Shown here: positions 60,001 through 64,000 of the stretch, one piece after another
Layout of the letters: every line of letters begins with the position of its first letter
Numbering within the stretch: position 1 is the first letter of the stretch
NCBI RefSeq assembly: GCF_041260155.1
Contig: NC_091931.1
Span: 48,617,433 to 48,681,432, forward strand
Reading direction: 5' to 3'
Length of the DNA stretch: 64,000 nt
Source: Ptychodera flava
Lineage: Eukaryota; Hemichordata; Enteropneusta; Ptychoderidae
Made by a program: the position numbers and the translations under genes
The notes under the pieces: generated by a model
The model's database searches: none
What the model was told of the DNA's origin: nothing
What the model saw: only the letters and a program-made list of their open reading frames with translations

Positions 60001-63000
60001 AGATTGTTTGACTGTCTCATAAAGAGAAACTGTTGATATTTTAAGTTTGAAGTTCTGGCATCTAATCTAAAGGATAGCCTTTATGACTGAAAACCAGTCA
60101 TACCTTTGTTGACTTGGTAAATTCATGTTGACAGTGTGTTACAGGTGGCAGTCATCTCTGGATAGTGACACTTTCAAATCCTGAGCTCTGTCTCCGCCCA
60201 TTTCTTTGTGTTTGATTCCAAAATAGCCACATGGTAAACAAGATTGTAGGAGTAAGTGTAGGTGTTGAAAAGGCTAAAGCCCATGGGGAAAAAAGTCGTG
60301 TCTGACAACAATAACACTTTGTAGAAATTGTACTATAACATTTTGTCTTTGGAATGAATCATCAACACAGTGTTGGCATCATTTAGAAGGTATACCAGTA
60401 GTACATGTATTGAAAGAAGAAGAGAATAACGTGAAAAGGACATTGAAATTTACATAAACAAATTGCAACACACTTTACAAGCCTCACAGTATATTTTCAG
60501 TGGCAACGTCTGTAGTAAAACAAAATCATATTCAGATAGGTTTCAGATGAAACCGCATATGATTTTTCCTTTTTTTCTGTGTGAAAGTTTTTGCACAGCA
60601 TGAGATTTGGCAAAAATTTGTGAAAACTACCAACAAACTCACATATTTATATCAGTAAACAGTGCTGCCCTCTTGTTGAACCTGGTAGGATGGTTTATGA
60701 GCTTGTAGGTTATGACCCATGTTACTGTGCACTGTGCTGACAGTATAGTAACTTCTAAGGGGTAATGGATAGTTAAAACAAATGCATGACAAGGAAAACT
60801 CATTACGTTCAAATTAAGGGGAGGGAGTTCTCAGCTTAGCATATGCAAATGGGAGCTATTTCACCATGTACCACACTGATGCCATCTAGAGTACATGTAT
60901 ATTAGACTGTCCACACTCACTTGTGCCAGTGTAGCCTTTGACGGTCAGTGCAGTTCCAATCTGTCATGGGTCATAAGTCTGCCTATTTTTTGTGATGTTG
61001 GTACTTCAAAAAAAATAGTTTCAACATTTTGTCATGATTTAAGGAAGTTGAAATCACAATTTTGTTGTTAAATTCTTGCTCTACCATACTTTCGTTCAGT
61101 GGAGGGTGTTTAAGGTCAAACACAGTAACTTTTGTATGCATTGCAATTGTTTTGATTTATTCACGGTCCCTAACGGTGAGAATAAATCTTTCAATAAACA
61201 GCAATGTACTAGGGTGCCTGTTCTTTTCAAGTGTCTACCTGACCTAAATGTAAATTGCATGGTAGAATGTTTATTTCATGATTTCATATTGTAATTGCAA
61301 GGTTATGAATGTAGGTATTATGAGAAGAAGACTGCATCACTGTGTCTGTGTGTGTGAATCTAGATGAAGCCATTTATATCCTCCCCACCCCTGCCTAAAC
61401 AACCCCCTGTATCAATCCAACAGTAATCATTAAAACAAGAGATTAATGATGTTGAAAAGGTTAAAATTATTAACAGGGGCCAACACTCTTTGTAGATATT
61501 AAGCGTGAAATCAAATGTGATACTTTGTCTGTTTCTAGGGAACTCCCATGGTGATCCACTAGTTGATGACATTGCCGGGCTGTCTATGAATCCTATGAAT
61601 GATAAAAGGGTAGGTCAAATATGGGTTTGTCTTTCATGTTGTGCTAACACAGTTCACAAAACAACAAATACATCATGTAGCTGCTGTCACCTTATTTCAT
61701 GAGCAGCTGGGATTAACATACAGTATTGCACTGGCAATAGCTCACACATGCCAGACACTGAAGTTGGACAATGTTTTTTGTTGTTTCTCTTCAAGTGCAT
61801 TGATATCAATGGTCTTTAACACAACAGATTATTTTGTTTTATGTCATGTGAATTAAACTGTGTGTCTACGGTTCTTTTCATTGGGAACTTTGATGGACTA
61901 TTACAAAATTATTATAACCTGTGTGAATAATCCCCATCCTTCACAGCAAATCAGAAATACAAAGCTGACCTACAGTACTTACGGATAGACACTATCTTGC
62001 ATTTTTACAGGGGCAGGGACCAAATCCCGGAGCATTGGAGTTTGTGCCTGGTGCCAAAAACGTAGGAGGAAATGAGTTCTTACCAGGTGTCAGTGAATTT
62101 GTACCCAGATCCAAGTATTCAGCTGCCAGTAGTAACAACACATCTGTGTTTTCACCAGCCAATCATCTTACAGCTGGTAAGACTGCTATTGTTTGGTTCT
62201 AAAGGCATGATGCATGGGGGTGTACTCTGTGTGCAAACACGTCATTGACATGGATGATTGCAAGCTGAGGGTAATGTCAGTGAACATTGTAAGATGGACG
62301 CATTGATGTGTAATTGTCTAGTAACATGGTACTTGTTGCTGTCACAGTGTAGTTGTTACTGTCAAGCTTCTGATCAGTGTCTGGTATTTGTACTGTGGAT
62401 TGTTGTCAGTTTGAAATATTTGATGATCCTGTTAAAGGATGCCATATTAGCCAACAAGACACTGTAGCTGTCACCTTGACAATATATCATAGATAGTTTA
62501 TGCTCTGTTTTGAAACCACTACTTTTGTGTATATTCTGTAAATTGGCAACAATTGAACAATCAGATAGCTTTTAGTCAGGAGGTGTCAAACTTATCGTCT
62601 TGTAATCAATGCATTGAATGAACCAGTCAGTATCTCAAAAATATTTTATGATTCAGCTTTATCCGTACAAATAATGGATATTTGTTTATGAAATGGTCAA
62701 ATCATGCAACTATTTGTCTCTGAACACTTGGTCTTTCATGATATTATAACTGTCAGGCTCAGGTAGAAAGCTTTCATTCTTCCATGTTCTATTTGATGGA
62801 CAACCTAAAGATAAATTGACTGTTCAAACACAATGGATTATGGGTATCACTTTTCACAAGCTATTTGAAAAGAGACTTACATTTATGTCCAACATTTTGT
62901 TCCATTCAAAAAATAATACAAGGAATTCCAACAGGTGTGAATGTAAACAATTTTTAAAAGTCCATGGAGCATTTCAAATGATCATCAGACAGTATGAATT

Positions 63001-64000
63001 GATTTGGGTTTTCAATATTGAGAGCATGCAATGTAGGTGGATAAACAGTGTTTTTACCAAGATTTTGGAAGACAGGTTCATGGTTTTGGAATCCTGCTGT
63101 TATTTTTGTTATCCCTAAATACAATTACATTGATTTAAAGGAAAGTTTGTTGAAACGACTATGGAGCGCTGACAAGGTACCACACGTAATAGAAATACTG
63201 CAATAAATGTATGTTTTAGCTGGTATATATATTTAGAGAGTAATTTTCTTCTAAGTTGATGTAACTGTTTGATCATCAACATGTTCATGATCATCTGTAT
63301 CCTCAGGGTCCAACTCATTCTCAGCTGCGCACTCGCCGCTTCACTCACCCAAGTTGACACCCACAGGGTCACCGACACTCAGACACAGGTCAAGGTCACC
63401 ATTGCCATCAGCCTTGGACTTGAACCAAGTCAATGCTGGCACTCCAGGCAAAGCAGACGCACCCACAGTGCCTGGCACAGCAGCTGGACAATTACCAAGC
63501 CACATCCAGGAAAATATCGGTGGGACTACTTATTTCTACACACAAGAACAAATGCAAAATGCAAGACCTGCCAGTGTAAGTTTGTTTGTGTAATCTTTAA
63601 TGATAAACCACTCAATGTAACTTCTTGCATCTTCTTTCAGTGCTTTTGGAAAGGTAAATCGACAGAAATTGATATATAACTAATCCTCAGTCCCATTCCT
63701 TAACTATGTTGATACAAGGTGCTTTTTTATCCAATAAAAAACATGAGAATGAACACCAAAACAAATTAAACAATTTCACTGAGATTAAGAAAGAGGCGGC
63801 AAATACATGTAACATATATTAAAACAGAAAGGTGATACTGATAAAAGACATTTGGGAGTATATATTGCAAATGTTTTGTTATGAATGTTGTACACAAACA
63901 AGAACTGGGAAATGAATGACAAGAAAAACAATTGCACTTTTTCATGCAAACTGTCTGTGCTTGCATTTGTTGTGCAAAATTTATTATACAGTGAAGGGAT
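50902..64000 (+). CDS. PAN3: PAN3 (PAN2-PAN3 deadenylase subunit), 5' part, six coding exons, truncated by window edge
   Basis: Exons 1-6 join in phase to 831 nt, 277 codons, still open at the window edge. Seen: an N-terminal CCCH zinc finger, C14-x8-C23-x5-C29-x3-H33, with CRYWANNRTCFYGDDCQFLH almost as in vertebrate PAN3; a disordered linker; PAM2-type motifs around NPGALEFVP (137-145) and LPGVSEFVP (156-164); and ENIGGTTYFYT (256-266), a conserved block before the kinase-like region. In this family PAM2 binds the MLLE domain of poly(A)-binding protein and the zinc finger binds RNA. The C-terminal pseudokinase and PAN2-binding domains, known for the family, would lie to the right of the window. 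The complex starts cytoplasmic mRNA poly(A) shortening. Confidence 0.94.
51605..51627. repeat. Poly-C / CCCCCCA run
   Basis: Three C-runs of 6-8 bases separated by single A residues. Confidence 0.9.
53581..53637. repeat. Three tandem copies of a 19-bp unit
   Basis: Units starting at 53581, 53600 and 53619, each GACCAAATCAAARATACTA or close to it. Confidence 0.9.
55553..55640 (-). mobile_element. Possible 3' end of a non-LTR retroelement with (TTTAC)n tail
   Basis: On the minus strand AATAAAGGC is followed directly by tandem TTTAC units, preceded by about 50 bp containing CTTTATTGTACTTTATG. A short tandem tail after a poly(A)-signal-like motif is typical of CR1/L2-type element ends. No reverse-transcriptase sequence is present nearby. 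Confidence 0.45.
57360..57466 (+). CDS. PAN3: PAN3 exon 2
   Basis: Completes Leu61, then residues 62-96 (GNPGRAQDQYFQSPFNNMNM onward, ending DLLGNF). Acceptor GGATTACAG, donor TTT|GTAAGT, phase 0. Confidence 0.82.
57467..58384 (+). other. PAN3: PAN3 intron 2
   Basis: Contains a near-exact tandem duplication of about 70 bp (58182-58320) close to exon 3. Confidence 0.75.
58182..58320. repeat. Near-exact ~70-bp tandem duplication
   Basis: Two copies share AAATCTGTTGTATG, CAAAGATGTCACTAAACATT and AAGTTGCCTA. Confidence 0.9.
58385..58421 (+). CDS. PAN3: PAN3 exon 3 (37-bp small exon)
   Basis: Residues 97-108, QIGKDPGPFPFA, plus one base of Gly109. Acceptor TATCTTTCAG, donor GCAG|GTAAGC. Accepted because splice sites and both phases fit; there is no domain evidence. 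Confidence 0.7.
58422..61538 (+). other. PAN3: PAN3 intron 3 (3.1 kb)
   Basis: AT-rich; I see no gene, RNA or defined element. Introns 4 and 5 (61610-62010 and 62177-63306) are likewise featureless. Confidence 0.7.
61539..61609 (+). CDS. PAN3: PAN3 exon 4
   Basis: Completes Gly109, then residues 110-132 (NSHGDPLVDDIAGLSMNPMN to DKR). Acceptor GTTTCTAG, donor AGG|GTAGGT, phase 0. Confidence 0.78.
62011..62176 (+). CDS. PAN3: PAN3 exon 5 (PAM2-like motifs)
   Basis: Residues 133-187 plus one base of Gly188. PNPGALEFVPGAKN fits the PAM2 consensus (compare NPNAKEFVP of eRF3); LPGVSEFVPRS follows 11 residues on. Acceptor TTTTTACAG, donor GCTG|GTAAGA. Confidence 0.92.
63307..63575 (+). CDS. PAN3: PAN3 exon 6
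   Basis: Completes Gly188, then residues 189-277. Ser/Pro-rich, with SPKLTPTGSPTLRHRSRSPL, then ENIGGTTYFYT. The phase from exon 5 selects this frame over a longer competing open frame. Acceptor ATCCTCAG, donor AGT|GTAAGT. Confidence 0.9.
63576..64000 (+). other. PAN3: Start of PAN3 intron 6, cut by the window edge
   Basis: Begins with GTAAGT. No acceptor with a recognisable PAN3 exon is reached before the edge. Confidence 0.75.

Noticed and set aside
63269..63679. Long plus-strand frame over PAN3 exon 6
   Set aside because: Out of phase with exon 5; the competing frame contains the conserved ENIGGTTYFYT block and correct splice phases.
1..64000. tRNA genes, rRNA, CRISPR arrays, LTR retroviruses
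   Set aside because: No B-box-like GGTTCGAATCC with a matching cloverleaf, no rRNA core, no regularly spaced repeats, and no reverse transcriptase, integrase or protease frames were seen by eye.

Overview
The window is AT-rich animal nuclear DNA carrying parts of three intron-rich protein genes. The coding sequence is vertebrate-like (ubinuclein, GCNA and PAN3 families), every intron I reconstructed is GT-AG, and introns reach 7 kb. Between and inside the genes lie many short inverted-repeat elements. This fits a marine invertebrate, perhaps a hemichordate, echinoderm or other non-vertebrate, but the sequence alone does not fix the phylum. There is no prokaryotic or viral gene, no CRISPR array, and no rRNA or tRNA gene that I could recognise.

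Layout. 1-10134: no gene; dispersed and foldback repeats, probably including the 3' UTR of the next gene. 10135-33871, minus strand: a complete ubinuclein gene (UBN) with 14 coding exons and 1186 codons before the stop; all splice phases agree. 33872-42079: promoter of UBN, then an 8 kb intergenic stretch crowded with inverted-repeat elements and a tandem duplication. 42080-50364, minus strand: a complete GCNA gene (SprT-family metallopeptidase), 10 coding exons, 553 codons before the stop. 50365-50901: a 537-bp divergent promoter. 50902-64000, plus strand: the 5' part of PAN3 (six coding exons, 277 codons), running off the right edge before the pseudokinase domain.

Roles. UBN is the HIRA-complex subunit for histone H3.3 deposition. 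GCNA repairs DNA-protein crosslinks, chiefly in germ cells. PAN3 recruits the PAN2 deadenylase to poly(A)-binding protein. They form no known single pathway. GCNA and PAN3 share a divergent promoter and UBN follows GCNA in the same orientation.

The most interesting signals are: a 144-bp near-perfect foldback inserted into an older repeat, with a 6-bp target duplication and a paralogous empty site in the same window; at least four families of TTAA-bounded miniature elements; a 0.9-kb palindrome made of smaller palindromes; a tandem block of SUMO-acceptor-type motifs in UBN; SUMO-interacting-type motifs in GCNA; a pair of PAM2-like motifs in PAN3; and a (CT)18 microsatellite acting as the polypyrimidine tract of the last GCNA intron. 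I found no convincing new biological system; most of the window is ordinary animal genes in repeat-rich DNA. Exon positions were worked out by hand from splice sites, frame and family similarity and have not been checked against transcripts.
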